A stretch of 64,000 bases of DNA from Paenibacillus_AB hodogayensis. Lineage in GTDB: Bacteria > Bacillota > Bacilli > Paenibacillales > NBRC-103111. Both the position numbers and the translations under genes were made by a program. The notes beneath the pieces were generated by a model. It had not been told where the DNA came from. It searched no databases and saw only the letters and a list, made by a program, of their open reading frames with translations. The stretch is from assembly GCF_039536325.1 (NCBI RefSeq), contig NZ_BAAAYO010000001.1, forward strand, positions 1,116,001 through 1,180,000, written 5' to 3'. This document shows, piece after piece, positions 40,872 through 49,336 of this stretch. Numbering within the stretch: the first letter of the stretch is position 1; each line of letters begins with the position of its first letter.

Positions 40872-41159
40872 ATGCTTAACTTCATCGGTTCTTTTCTTTC
40901 GTTTTTGGGACTTGCTACGTTTATTTTCGTCATTCGTTTTATGAAAAAAGAAGGAAATGACGAGAGAGGCGACAAAATATTGGGGAAAGCGGGGATGGCC
41001 GGATTCGTTTCCTTCCTGCTCGGTTACATGATCATTTTCCTCGCAAATGCGCTTAACGCATTAAACGGTGTGCAATATACGTTTGCTCTAACTTGCCTTC
41101 TTGCTTTCGTGCTTCTTGCTTATAGCGGCACCATATTCGTTCTAAGAAAGAAATATTGA
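40872..41159 (+). CDS. three-span membrane protein paired with the XRE regulator
   Basis: 95 residues from an ATG after ACAGGAGG. Three hydrophobic helices (FIGSFLSFLGLATFIFVIRF; MAGFVSFLLGYMIIFLANAL; FALTCLLAFVLLAYSGTIFV) with a charged first loop (MKKEGNDERGDK). XRE-membrane pairs of this size are common in bacilli; their function is not known to me. Confidence 0.7.
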   Translation: MLNFIGSFLSFLGLATFIFVIRFMKKEGNDERGDKILGKAGMAGFVSFLLGYMIIFLANALNALNGVQYTFALTCLLAFVLLAYSGTIFVLRKKY

Positions 41160-41166
41160 TCGGTTA

Positions 41167-41204
41167 AACCGCCAAACACAAGGAGTTCCAAGTGTTTGGC
41201 GGTT
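41167..41204. terminator. terminator after the XRE/membrane pair
   Basis: AACCGCCAAACAC pairs with GTGTTTGGCGGTT across a 12-nt loop, followed by TTCG. Confidence 0.7.
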
Positions 41205-41221
41205 TTCGCGTTCCCGGGCTA

Positions 41222-41430
41222 TCATCTTTCGCCGAAGTCCAGCGCAGCGGCAATCAACGCGGCCGCGACGCCGCGGGCTGTGATGACGATGTCCGTGTTG
41301 CGGTCCATACGTGCGGCGACCATGGCGCCGTCGAAGAGCAGCAGAAGCTGCTGCGCCAGCTGTCCGGACTCCGTCGCCCCGGCGGATTGCGAAGGCTTGA
41401 CCATGAAGATTAGGTCAACCTGGAAATCGG
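41222..41430 (-). pseudogene. C-terminal remnant of a TetR-family regulator
   Basis: About 60 residues, including ESGQLAQQLLLLFDGAMVAA and AARGVAAALIAAA-like sequence, match the end of TetR-family ligand domains. The DNA-binding half is absent; upstream the frame merges into antisense of the sulfatase gene. The break lies at the 3' edge of the sulfatase operon, so this marks an insertion or deletion boundary. Confidence 0.55.
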
Positions 41431-41439
41431 GCGGCCGCT

Positions 41440-42840
41440 TTACTCCAACGCAAAGCGGTCGCCCGTCTCCTCGATCCACTGGGCGAGCCGGCGGTGCAAA
41501 GGCTCGCGAAACGGATGATACCGGCGAACGTGTGCCAAGTTGACCTGCTCGTAAGGATCGTCGGTCAACCGGAACAGGAGCCACGGCTGACGCTCCAGCG
41601 CGACATATTTCCAGCCGTCCCGCGTGACGATGCCGCGAAACGGACGATCCAGTCCATCGCGGACTCCCGAAGGGACGACGAGACTGAGGTAGGCGCTGTC
41701 CGGAGGCGGGGTCGCGGGCTTCACGCCAGTGGCATTCCCGGAATAATCGCTGCCGACCATCCAGTTCGGCTTGGGGATGCCGCACAGCCCTAGCGTCGTC
41801 GGGGCGATGTCTACGTGATTGAGCGGGTCGTCCGCTATGCTGGCGGCTCCCGACATGTCCGGCGGTCCTCCGATAATAAACGGAATCCGCACCGCCTCCT
41901 CCCAAGGGCAGCTTTTGCGAAACTGTCCGTGCGAGCCGTGCATATCGCCGTGATCGCTGAAAAAGACGATGTACGTCTTCTTGTCGATGCCGAGTCTTTC
42001 CAGCGCCCGCCGAATACGTCCGACGTTCCAGTCCAGCCGCTCGATCGCCGCGTAATAGCCGACCAGCTCGCGCGCCGCCTGCTCTCGCACCCAGTCAACG
42101 CCCGGCACGTTCGGTCGGAAACGGATCGAATCCGGCGTGCGCGCGCCCTGGGCCCCGGGCGGCAGGTCGTACGGCGAATGGGGCGGCTGTACGGAAAGAG
42201 CGGCGAAAAACGGCTTCTCGTTTCCGTCTTGCCCGCGGGTTTGCTTCTCGATCCAGTCGATTGCGAGATCCGTCAAGCTGTCGGTTTCGTATCCGGACAG
42301 CCGATACGCTTCCCCGCTGGCGGACTCGTGCGTATGCACCCAGCAGTCGTATGGTTTGTTGTTGTTCTCGTAAGCGAACCAATGCTCGAAGCCGCCGCGC
42401 CGCTCTGGCGGCACGAACCTCCGTGAATCCCGGCGAAGCTCGGGAGGAAGCTCCGCCGCATCCGTACCGCGACCGGCCAAATGCCATTTGCCGATCCAGC
42501 AAGTCCGGTAGCCGTGATCCCGGAACTGATGAGCGATCGTTTTCGCTTCCGCAGGAAGCGGGTAATAGTTGCCGAGTACCCCCGACTGGTGCGGATATTG
42601 GCCGGTCAGCAGCGCTCCCCGGAACGGCGTGCACCATGGCGTGCCCGATACCGCGCCGACGAAGCGGACCCCTTCCTTGGCCAGCCGGTCGATTTCCGGC
42701 GTGGACACGTTCGAATCGCCGTATATGCTTGTCGCCTGGGCCCTCATCTGATCGCACAATATCCATAGCACGTTCGGCCGTTCGCCGCCTAACGTTCCCT
42801 GACGTTCCGTTTCCACGCCTGTTTGCACGTCTATTTGCAC
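41440..42840 (-). CDS. sulfatase (formylglycine type), 1 of 3
   Basis: 466 residues, alkaline-phosphatase superfamily. The signature C70-T-P-F-R-G (GTPWCTPFRGALLTGQYPH) marks the Cys converted to formylglycine. Metal and active-site residues: ILCDQMR near residue 30, GKWHLAG, SDHGDMHGSHG. No signal peptide, so it would work in the cytoplasm on imported sulfated sugars. The start is a GTG at 42840, adjacent to AGGAGG; a second GTG at 42828 is an alternative. It overlaps the end of sulfatase 2 by 10 bp and is the last gene of the operon. Confidence 0.88.
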   Translation of the reverse strand: MQIDVQTGVETERQGTLGGERPNVLWILCDQMRAQATSIYGDSNVSTPEIDRLAKEGVRFVGAVSGTPWCTPFRGALLTGQYPHQSGVLGNYYPLPAEAKTIAHQFRDHGYRTCWIGKWHLAGRGTDAAELPPELRRDSRRFVPPERRGGFEHWFAYENNNKPYDCWVHTHESASGEAYRLSGYETDSLTDLAIDWIEKQTRGQDGNEKPFFAALSVQPPHSPYDLPPGAQGARTPDSIRFRPNVPGVDWVREQAARELVGYYAAIERLDWNVGRIRRALERLGIDKKTYIVFFSDHGDMHGSHGQFRKSCPWEEAVRIPFIIGGPPDMSGAASIADDPLNHVDIAPTTLGLCGIPKPNWMVGSDYSGNATGVKPATPPPDSAYLSLVVPSGVRDGLDRPFRGIVTRDGWKYVALERQPWLLFRLTDDPYEQVNLAHVRRYHPFREPLHRRLAQWIEETGDRFALE

Positions 42841-44216
42841 GCCTCCTTGAGCATTCTCAGCATTCTCGCTGCCACCTCCGGCCGCTCCTCGGCCACATTC
42901 GTCCGCTCCCCCGGATCGGCTTCCAGATCGTACAGCTCCGGCTTGTCATTGTACGTTTCGATATATTTGTAGGACCGGTCGGCGATCATCCGGCTGTTCA
43001 GCAGCTCGCTAACCTGGTAAGCCTTATGCGCCCGCCCCGGGTCCGTCAATACCTGCAGCAGCGATTTGCCGTCCAGGCGGGAGGCGGCGTATTCCGCCCC
43101 CGCCCAATCCAGCATCGTCGGGTGCAAGTCGTTCAGCTCGACCAAGGCGTCGCTGACCGCCCCCGGATGGCCGCGCCGGGGATCGGCGACAATGAGCGGG
43201 ACGCGCAGCGCCCCTTCGTAATGAACCGTCTTCAAAAACAGGCCGTGATCGCCCAGCATTTCCCCGTGATCGGCGCAAAACACGACGATCGTCCGGTCCG
43301 TCAAGCCTTTTCGCTCAATCCGCTCCAGTAGCTGTCCGACCCAATCGTCGATCAGCCGGATTGCCGCGGCGTAATGCCGTTTGACCCGCAGCAGTCCTTC
43401 CGGTGTCAGCTCCCGCGACTGCTTCTCCATGCGGAGGCGGACCGCCTCCGGCTTTCCGTCCGCTTCGGGGCCGACGGATTCGGGATACTCCCGCTCCGCA
43501 TAGCGGCAAGCATAGCTCTCCGGCGCATCCCAAGGATTGTGCGGGCCGACGAAGCTGACGAACAAGTGCCATGGCGCGTCGCCGTTTACGCGCTCGATCC
43601 ATTCGCACGCCTTGCGTCCGATATAGCTGTCGTGAACGTCCGCGGGATCGAGCGGGCACGGATCGGCATGCCAGACGGACTGCCGGCTCCGCCGCTTCCG
43701 GTCGTCCAGAAACGGCTCGAGCAGTCCTTTGTCCCGCAAGTACCGCTGGTACGGCCCGGCGAGACGAAATTCGCCCGCCTCCGACGACGCCGCCGGCTTG
43801 GAGGCATTGCCTTTGCCCTCCGTCTCATGCGGCTGCGTAAACCCGAAATGGTACAGCAGCGGCAAATCCCCGTCGGCTCCGTAGTCATGATCGGCCTTGT
43901 GCAGATCGGTTTTCCCGACGACGCCGACCCGATAGCCCGCCCCGCGCAGCGCCTGATAATAAGTCGGGCAGTCGCGCGGGTAGTTGTGCTTGTTGTGCAG
44001 GACGCCGGTTCGGTGCGGCAGCAGGCCCGAGGCGAGGGACGCCCGGCTCGGCGCGCATACCGGGGACGTGCACGACGCTTTGGCAAAACGGACTCCGCGC
44101 GCGGCGAGCGAATCGATATGGGGCGTGTCCACGCCCGCGTTGCCCGCGCATCCGAGCCAATCGCTCCGAAGCTGGTCGGCCATGATCAGCAAAATATTCG
44201 GGCGCGCGTCCGTCAT
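42831..44216 (-). CDS. sulfatase (formylglycine type), 2 of 3
   Basis: 461 residues. The ATG at 44216 overlaps the stop of the binding-protein gene (ATGA); a longer frame reaches 44282 inside that gene and is unlikely. Signature C54-A-P-S-R (SPVCAPSRASLASGLLPH), N-terminal LLIMADQLRSDWLG, VGKTDLH, and FCADHGEMLGDHGLF. No signal peptide. It resembles choline-sulfatase/heparan-type arylsulfatases at motif level only; the substrate is open. Confidence 0.88.
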   Translation of the reverse strand: MTDARPNILLIMADQLRSDWLGCAGNAGVDTPHIDSLAARGVRFAKASCTSPVCAPSRASLASGLLPHRTGVLHNKHNYPRDCPTYYQALRGAGYRVGVVGKTDLHKADHDYGADGDLPLLYHFGFTQPHETEGKGNASKPAASSEAGEFRLAGPYQRYLRDKGLLEPFLDDRKRRSRQSVWHADPCPLDPADVHDSYIGRKACEWIERVNGDAPWHLFVSFVGPHNPWDAPESYACRYAEREYPESVGPEADGKPEAVRLRMEKQSRELTPEGLLRVKRHYAAAIRLIDDWVGQLLERIERKGLTDRTIVVFCADHGEMLGDHGLFLKTVHYEGALRVPLIVADPRRGHPGAVSDALVELNDLHPTMLDWAGAEYAASRLDGKSLLQVLTDPGRAHKAYQVSELLNSRMIADRSYKYIETYNDKPELYDLEADPGERTNVAEERPEVAARMLRMLKEACK

Positions 44217-45733
44217 TTCTTCACTTTGGCATAGGCAGCCGCATATTCTTCCGTCACCTGGTCGCCTCCGGATTTGCGCCACTGCTCAAGCGCCTGCCTC
44301 CAGCCTTCCTCGTCGATTTTGCCCATGACGAATTTCGTCTTGGCGTCCTCGATCAGCTTGTCGAGCTGGCCGCCCTTTTCCGCATACGTTTCGGATACGA
44401 GCGCCTCGGCTGCGTTCGCGACCGCATGCTTCGCATTGTCCTTGTTCAGCTCGGCCCCCTTGGCGACAAGCGGCGGCTCGCTGCCCTTGAGCGCTTTGGC
44501 GTCGTCCGCGGCCATCAGCTTCTGGTAAGGAAATACTTCGAGATTATACAGCTTCGCATCGATGTAGACCGGCTGGCCATTCTCGATTTTGTAATGCTTG
44601 CCTTCGAGTCCCCACTTGAACAGCGTAGACAATTCGGGACCGCCAAGCCGGTCGAAAAAGGCAAGAATCCGCTTCAGTTCCGCCTCCGTCTTGACGCTCG
44701 ATTTCGGAATCGAGAAAATGCCGTTGGAGCCGTTCTCCGCTTTGGCCGGACCGCCCTTCAAGCCGGGCAGCCGGTTGAACATGTTCAGCTCCGCTTGCGG
44801 ATTCGTCTTTTTCAGCTGCTCCTCGAGCTTGAACGGCGTGTCCGTAATGTTGGACAGCATCGCCCCTTTGCCCTGGAGAAAAGCCGCCTCCCAAGCCGAT
44901 TTCTCCATCACGGCGAAATCGCGGTTGATCAGCTTCTCGTCGTACAGCTTTTTGACGAATCTCAGCGATTCGAGATAGGCGCCGGTCGTCGGCGCGTACA
45001 CCGGCTTGCCGTCCGCGATGCCCCAATCGTTGGGCGCCCCGAGCCAAATGGCGACGCGGTCGACGATGCCGAGCGATTTGAATTCGAGGTAGCCGTATTT
45101 GTCGGCTTTGCCCGATCCGTCGGGATCGCCGGACGCGATCGCCTTCAGAACGACGTAAAAGTCGTCAAGCGTTTGCGGCTCGCGCAGCCCGAGCTTCTTG
45201 AACCAGTCGGCGCGGTACGTGATCGCCCCCCGGCTGACCGGACGAACGGCGGGCAGCCCGTAGACTTGGCCGTCCAGCGACGTGTTCTGGTAAATGAGCG
45301 GATCGATCGCCGCCAAGTTCGGGTAGTCTTTCAAGTAAGGCGTCAAGTTCCAGAACGTGCCCCCGCGCATCGCCGCGACCATATAAGGCAGCTTAAGCTG
45401 GCTGTTCGTCACCGACACGACCTTCGGCAGCGTGCCGGATGCGACCATCACCGGCAGCTTCTCCTTGATGTCGGTCAGCCACTGGATGTCGAGGTCGCTG
45501 TTCGTCAGCTTTTCGATCGTCTTCTGCACCTCGTTGCCGGGCTGCGGCGCTTCGCCGATATAATTGACGAGCACCGACAGCTTGAGCGGCTCGTTGGACG
45601 CTGCGGCGCCTGGGCTCTTCGCCTCCCCTTTTGGAGACGCATCCCCGCCGCAGGCGGTCAGCAGAGTGCCCAGCATCGCCAGCGAGGAGATGAGGACGGT
45701 CGTTTTTTTTGCATAAGGCAGTCGGTTTTTCAT
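44213..45733 (-). CDS. LplA-like carbohydrate ABC transporter binding lipoprotein
   Basis: 506 residues from an ATG at 45733 after AGAGGGGG. Type II signal peptide with lipobox LTAC (Cys 28), then a large family-1 type receptor (WLTDIKEKLPVMVASGTLPK, AVRPVSRGAITYRADWFKKL, GKADKYGYLEFKSLG). Its length fits the LplA/LipO class, which partners LplB/LplC-type permeases in import of oligosaccharides. It lies between two sulfatase genes in the operon, so its ligand is probably a sulfated saccharide (inference). Confidence 0.88.
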   Translation of the reverse strand: MKNRLPYAKKTTVLISSLAMLGTLLTACGGDASPKGEAKSPGAAASNEPLKLSVLVNYIGEAPQPGNEVQKTIEKLTNSDLDIQWLTDIKEKLPVMVASGTLPKVVSVTNSQLKLPYMVAAMRGGTFWNLTPYLKDYPNLAAIDPLIYQNTSLDGQVYGLPAVRPVSRGAITYRADWFKKLGLREPQTLDDFYVVLKAIASGDPDGSGKADKYGYLEFKSLGIVDRVAIWLGAPNDWGIADGKPVYAPTTGAYLESLRFVKKLYDEKLINRDFAVMEKSAWEAAFLQGKGAMLSNITDTPFKLEEQLKKTNPQAELNMFNRLPGLKGGPAKAENGSNGIFSIPKSSVKTEAELKRILAFFDRLGGPELSTLFKWGLEGKHYKIENGQPVYIDAKLYNLEVFPYQKLMAADDAKALKGSEPPLVAKGAELNKDNAKHAVANAAEALVSETYAEKGGQLDKLIEDAKTKFVMGKIDEEGWRQALEQWRKSGGDQVTEEYAAAYAKVKK

Positions 45734-45752
45734 TGGAGTTCCCCCTCTTTTT

Positions 45753-47210
45753 TCAATGTCTTCCCCGGTTATTCCAGCTTGTCGTCGCATGCGCCTCGTC
45801 GAGCCGCCAATCGTACGCGATCGGCTGCAGCCGGCCGGCCGCCGCATGCGGATCGCCATGCTCTTCCAGCCAGGCGAGCAGCCGGCCGCGCTGCGTCTCG
45901 AGCGCCTCCCGGTAAGCCGAATCGCCGGCGAGATCGCGGCAGTCGTTCGGATCTTCGCGAACGTCGAACAAAAACTCAAGATCGTCTTCGCTGTACCAAA
46001 TGTACTTGGTCGCGCCGTCGCTTACGGCATATACCGTGCCGCAAACCCCGCACGTATACGGCCGGAACGTGCCGGTCGCTTCTCTCCCCAGCAGCGGCAG
46101 CAAACTTGTGCCGCTGACCGATTCGGGGATGGGGATGCCGCATGCGTCGAGCAGCGTCGGCATCACGTCCATCAGGGCGACCGGCGATTCGCGGTCCGTC
46201 TTCCCCCGCGCAAACCGGTCCGCTTCGCCGCGTGGCCGCGGCGGCCGGACGATAAACGGGATGCTGGCCGAGCCGCGGAAAAAATCCCCTTTCGCAAACG
46301 TGCCGTGATCGAACAAGTTGTCCCCGTGATCGCTGGTGAACACGATCAGCGTATCGTCCAGCAGCTTGTGCTCCCGCAGCGTTCCGAGAAATACCCCGAT
46401 CATGCTGTCGATATGGGTGATCAAGGCAGCGTAGCCCTTCAGCGTCTGCTGGACCATAAGCGGATGCTCCCGCCACTGCTCGTAATTGTGGCGAAGCCGC
46501 ATGAAGCGGACCCGGCTCGGCAGCTTGCTTTCGGTCCATTCGCCGACGACCGGCTCCGGCATGACGGCGTCACGGTACAGATCGTAGTAGCTCTGCGGCG
46601 GTGTGAGCGGCGGATGCGGCTTGTCGAACGACAGGTGGAGGAAAAACGGTCTCGTCGGATCGCGCCGCTCGATAAATTCCATCGCTTTTTGCGCCGTCCA
46701 ATGGGTCGACGTCAGCCGCTCCGGAAGCGGATCGATCCGCGCCCCGTACTGATTGTTGCCGAGACCGTGCGTGTAGCGCACGTGGGACCAGCCGTTATCG
46801 TCGAGAAACCGTTCGTAGTCGTCCTTCCAGCCGATATGGTCGACGCGGCCTTCCTCGTTCAGCTGCACCTCCTCGAAGCCGATCCGGTTTCGCTTCGGCG
46901 ACGTGTGCAGCTTGCCGGCGGCGAACGTTTGATAGCCCGCCCGGGCAAGCAGTTCCGCCAGCTTCGGCCCTTCGGAAAACGGCTGGCTTTCGCGGTTTTT
47001 GTTCATGTTCACGCCGTACGGATTGCGTCCGGTCATCATAATCCGGCGCGCGGGCACGCAAGTCGGGCATTCGCTCATGGCGGCCTGAAACCGGACGCCT
47101 TCGTAAGCAAGCTCGTCAATATGCGGCGTCATGACGACCGGATGGCCGCCTATGCCGAGCCAGTCGGCGCGCAGCTGATCGCAGCTGATCCAGACGATAT
47201 GGGGCTTCAC
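45753..47210 (-). CDS. sulfatase (formylglycine type), 3 of 3
   Basis: 485 residues. Signature C51-V-P-A-R-R (ECPTCVPARRIMMTGRNPY). Other landmarks: IVWISCDQLRADWLGIGGHP, AAGKLHTSP, FTSDHGDNLFDHGTF. No signal peptide, again pointing to intracellular desulfation. Its stop is 20 bp from the binding-protein start and its start 6 bp from the permease stop, so it is firmly within the operon. Confidence 0.9.
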   Translation of the reverse strand: MKPHIVWISCDQLRADWLGIGGHPVVMTPHIDELAYEGVRFQAAMSECPTCVPARRIMMTGRNPYGVNMNKNRESQPFSEGPKLAELLARAGYQTFAAGKLHTSPKRNRIGFEEVQLNEEGRVDHIGWKDDYERFLDDNGWSHVRYTHGLGNNQYGARIDPLPERLTSTHWTAQKAMEFIERRDPTRPFFLHLSFDKPHPPLTPPQSYYDLYRDAVMPEPVVGEWTESKLPSRVRFMRLRHNYEQWREHPLMVQQTLKGYAALITHIDSMIGVFLGTLREHKLLDDTLIVFTSDHGDNLFDHGTFAKGDFFRGSASIPFIVRPPRPRGEADRFARGKTDRESPVALMDVMPTLLDACGIPIPESVSGTSLLPLLGREATGTFRPYTCGVCGTVYAVSDGATKYIWYSEDDLEFLFDVREDPNDCRDLAGDSAYREALETQRGRLLAWLEEHGDPHAAAGRLQPIAYDWRLDEAHATTSWNNRGRH

Positions 47211-47216
47211 ATGCGT

Positions 47217-48071
47217 TCATCCTTTCACCGAGCCCAGCAATAAGCCTTGGGCGAAATGTTTTTGCAGAAACGGGTAAACGAGCAATATGGGAATTGTCGA
47301 TACGACGATGACCGCCATCCGAATCGATTTCGGCGGCACGAGCCCCCCGGCGAGCTCCGACGAATCGCCGATGCTGCTGCCCGCCATCATGATCATGTTG
47401 CGCATAAGCACCTGTATCGGCCATTTGGCCGTACTGTTGATATAAAGCACCGCGTCGACGTATTCGTTCCAGTTGCTTACGGCGTAAAACAAAGCGAAGG
47501 TGGCGAGCGCGGGCGTCGACAACGGCAGCACGATGCGGAAAAACGTGCCGAACTCGCTCGCCCCGTCAATTTTGGCCGCCTCCTCGAGGCCTTCCGGCAG
47601 CTGCTGGAAAAAGTTTTTCATCACGATCAGATTGAACGAGCTGATCGCTCCGGGAACGACCAGCGCCCAGTAGCTGTCGATCAGGCCGACGTTTTTCACG
47701 ACAAAATAGGTCGGAATCATGCCCCCGCTGAACAAGATCGTAAATAACACGAGAAACAAGGCGATTCTCCGGCCGGCAAGCGCTTTGCGCGAAAGCGGAT
47801 AAGCCGTCAGCGCGGTAAGCGCAAGCGACAGCAGCGTTCCGACGACCGTGATGCCGACCGATACGAGCAGCGCCCTGGGAAGCGTACGGGTCGAGAAAAT
47901 GTAGCGGTAGGCGTCCAGCGTCCAGCCTCGCGGCAGCAGCCCTTCCGAATCGGAAAACGAATGAACCGCCACGTAGACGAACGGAAACACGGCCGCCAGC
48001 GCGAGCAGGAGCAATACGGCGCGGTTGACCGCGTCAAACAAGCGACCGGGCAAGGTGCGATCCTCCACCAT
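47217..48071 (-). CDS. carbohydrate ABC transporter permease, LplC type
   Basis: 284 residues, six spans. The N-terminal span LLLLALAAVFPFVYVAVHSF, the SGGMIPTYFVVKNVGLIDSY loop, and the coupling loop LPEGLEEAAKIDGASEFGTF are typical of the CUT1/LplC class. It ends LLLGSVKG. It starts at once after the LplB-type gene. No ATPase is encoded nearby; a shared MsmX-like ATPase is expected elsewhere (family knowledge). Confidence 0.92.
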   Translation of the reverse strand: MVEDRTLPGRLFDAVNRAVLLLLALAAVFPFVYVAVHSFSDSEGLLPRGWTLDAYRYIFSTRTLPRALLVSVGITVVGTLLSLALTALTAYPLSRKALAGRRIALFLVLFTILFSGGMIPTYFVVKNVGLIDSYWALVVPGAISSFNLIVMKNFFQQLPEGLEEAAKIDGASEFGTFFRIVLPLSTPALATFALFYAVSNWNEYVDAVLYINSTAKWPIQVLMRNMIMMAGSSIGDSSELAGGLVPPKSIRMAVIVVSTIPILLVYPFLQKHFAQGLLLGSVKG

Positions 48072-48074
48072 CGA

Positions 48075-48977
48075 TCAGTACACCCCCTCTTCCCCGAATC
48101 TTTTGGCCAGCCGGTTGGCCGCTGCGACCAGCAGGAGCCCGACGCCGTTTTTGAACAGCTGGACGGCCGTCGTATAGCTGAATTGGCCGCGCTGCAGGCC
48201 AGCGGTATAGACGTACGTGTCGTACACTTCGCCCACCTCGCGGTTGAGTGCGTTGAGCATGAGAAAAATTTGTGAAAAATGCGAGTCCAAAAAATGGCCG
48301 AGCCGTAAAATAAGCAGGATGATGATCGTGCTGCGTATCGCCGGCAGTGTAATGTGCCACATTTGCCTCCACCGGTTCGCGCCGTCCATTCGGGCCGATT
48401 CGTACAGCCCCGGGTCGACGCCCGCGAGAGCCGCCAAAAAAATGATCGTGCCCCAGCCCGTTTCTTTCCAAATAATCTGCGACGTCACCAGCGTACGGAA
48501 CCAGCCGGGCTCCATCAGGAAAGCGACTTCTTGCCCGCCGAACGCCCGGATCAGCTCGTTGACAAGCCCGCCTTCGGTAGTGAAGAAGATGTAATACACC
48601 CCGACGATCACGACCCACGACACAAAGTGCGGAATGTACACAAGCGTTTGTACGAACTTCTTGTATACGGCCTGCCTCACCTCGTTCAGCAGCAGGGCGA
48701 ATACGATCGGCAGCGGGAAAAAGAAAGCGATGTTGTACACCCCGAGCAGCAGCGTGTTGCGGAACAGCCGCCAAAACTCCGGCTCGCCGAAAAAACGCTC
48801 GAAATGCTTGAAGCCGACCCATGGGCTATTCCAAAAGCCAAGATGCGGCATGTAGTTTTGAAAAGCCATCAACACGCCCCACATCGGCGCATATTTGAAC
48901 ACGGCGAAGTACACCGCGCCCGGCAGCAGCATCAGATAGAGCAGCTTGTCCTTGGCCAACTTCCTGAAAATCGTCAT
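48075..48977 (-). CDS. carbohydrate ABC transporter permease, LplB type
   Basis: 300 residues from the ATG at 48977, after GGGAGG; the frame is open 46 codons further upstream without support. Segments LMLLPGAVYFAVFKYAPMWG, MAFQNYMPHLGFWNSPWVGF, and the coupling loop AGVDPGLYESARMDGANRWR identify the LplB class. It is the first gene of the sulfatase operon. It forms the channel with the LplC-type subunit. Confidence 0.92.
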   Translation of the reverse strand: MTIFRKLAKDKLLYLMLLPGAVYFAVFKYAPMWGVLMAFQNYMPHLGFWNSPWVGFKHFERFFGEPEFWRLFRNTLLLGVYNIAFFFPLPIVFALLLNEVRQAVYKKFVQTLVYIPHFVSWVVIVGVYYIFFTTEGGLVNELIRAFGGQEVAFLMEPGWFRTLVTSQIIWKETGWGTIIFLAALAGVDPGLYESARMDGANRWRQMWHITLPAIRSTIIILLILRLGHFLDSHFSQIFLMLNALNREVGEVYDTYVYTAGLQRGQFSYTTAVQLFKNGVGLLLVAAANRLAKRFGEEGVY

Positions 48978-49081
48978 AGGTCCTCCCGTTTGCGGGTCGA
49001 AGCTCCCGCTCGTGATGCTTTCGATGCAATCCGCATGCCCCTTCTTCGGCAGTCCGATCGAAGAGCTGCATCGCTTACGCC

Positions 49082-49112
49082 GATTATAAGGACGCTTGCG
49101 CTCAATCGTCCA
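49082..49112 (-). promoter_or_regulatory. probable promoter of the sulfatase operon
   Basis: On the minus strand a perfect TATAAT lies at 49087-49082, with TGGACG 18 bp upstream as a poor -35. A weak -35 would suit dependence on the neighbouring AraC-type activator. Confidence 0.45.
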
Positions 49113-49283
49113 CATCCCTTAAACAACCTATTCCGCCCGGAATAATGCAGCTCTGTAGACCGTTTTTCGCCGGTCGTATCCATTTCGCAACCCGCTCTTT
49201 CTCTGCATGCTTTGTTCAGGATAGACGCGCGGATGACGGACGCGCCGTCCGGCGTCGCCCTTCCCCATGCTGTCCAATGACAA

Positions 49284-49323
49284 ATAAGGCGCGCCGAATC
49301 GATTTCCGATTGGCGCGCCTTAT
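49284..49323 (-). terminator. hairpin downstream of the AraC sensor-regulator gene
   Basis: ATAAGGCGCGCC and GGCGCGCCTTAT pair, with an inner AATCG/CGATT extension, 14 bp after the stop at 49337. Only a weak T-run follows on the minus strand. Confidence 0.6.
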
Positions 49324-49336
49324 GGCGTACGCGATA

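Noticed and set aside
44426..46117. A 563-codon plus-strand frame opposite the binding-protein and sulfatase genes
   Set aside because: It is antisense to two well-recognised genes and its Arg/Asp/Val-rich composition is the usual shadow of GC-rich coding sequence. The same applies to the long frames at 45756-47243 and 49145-50728.
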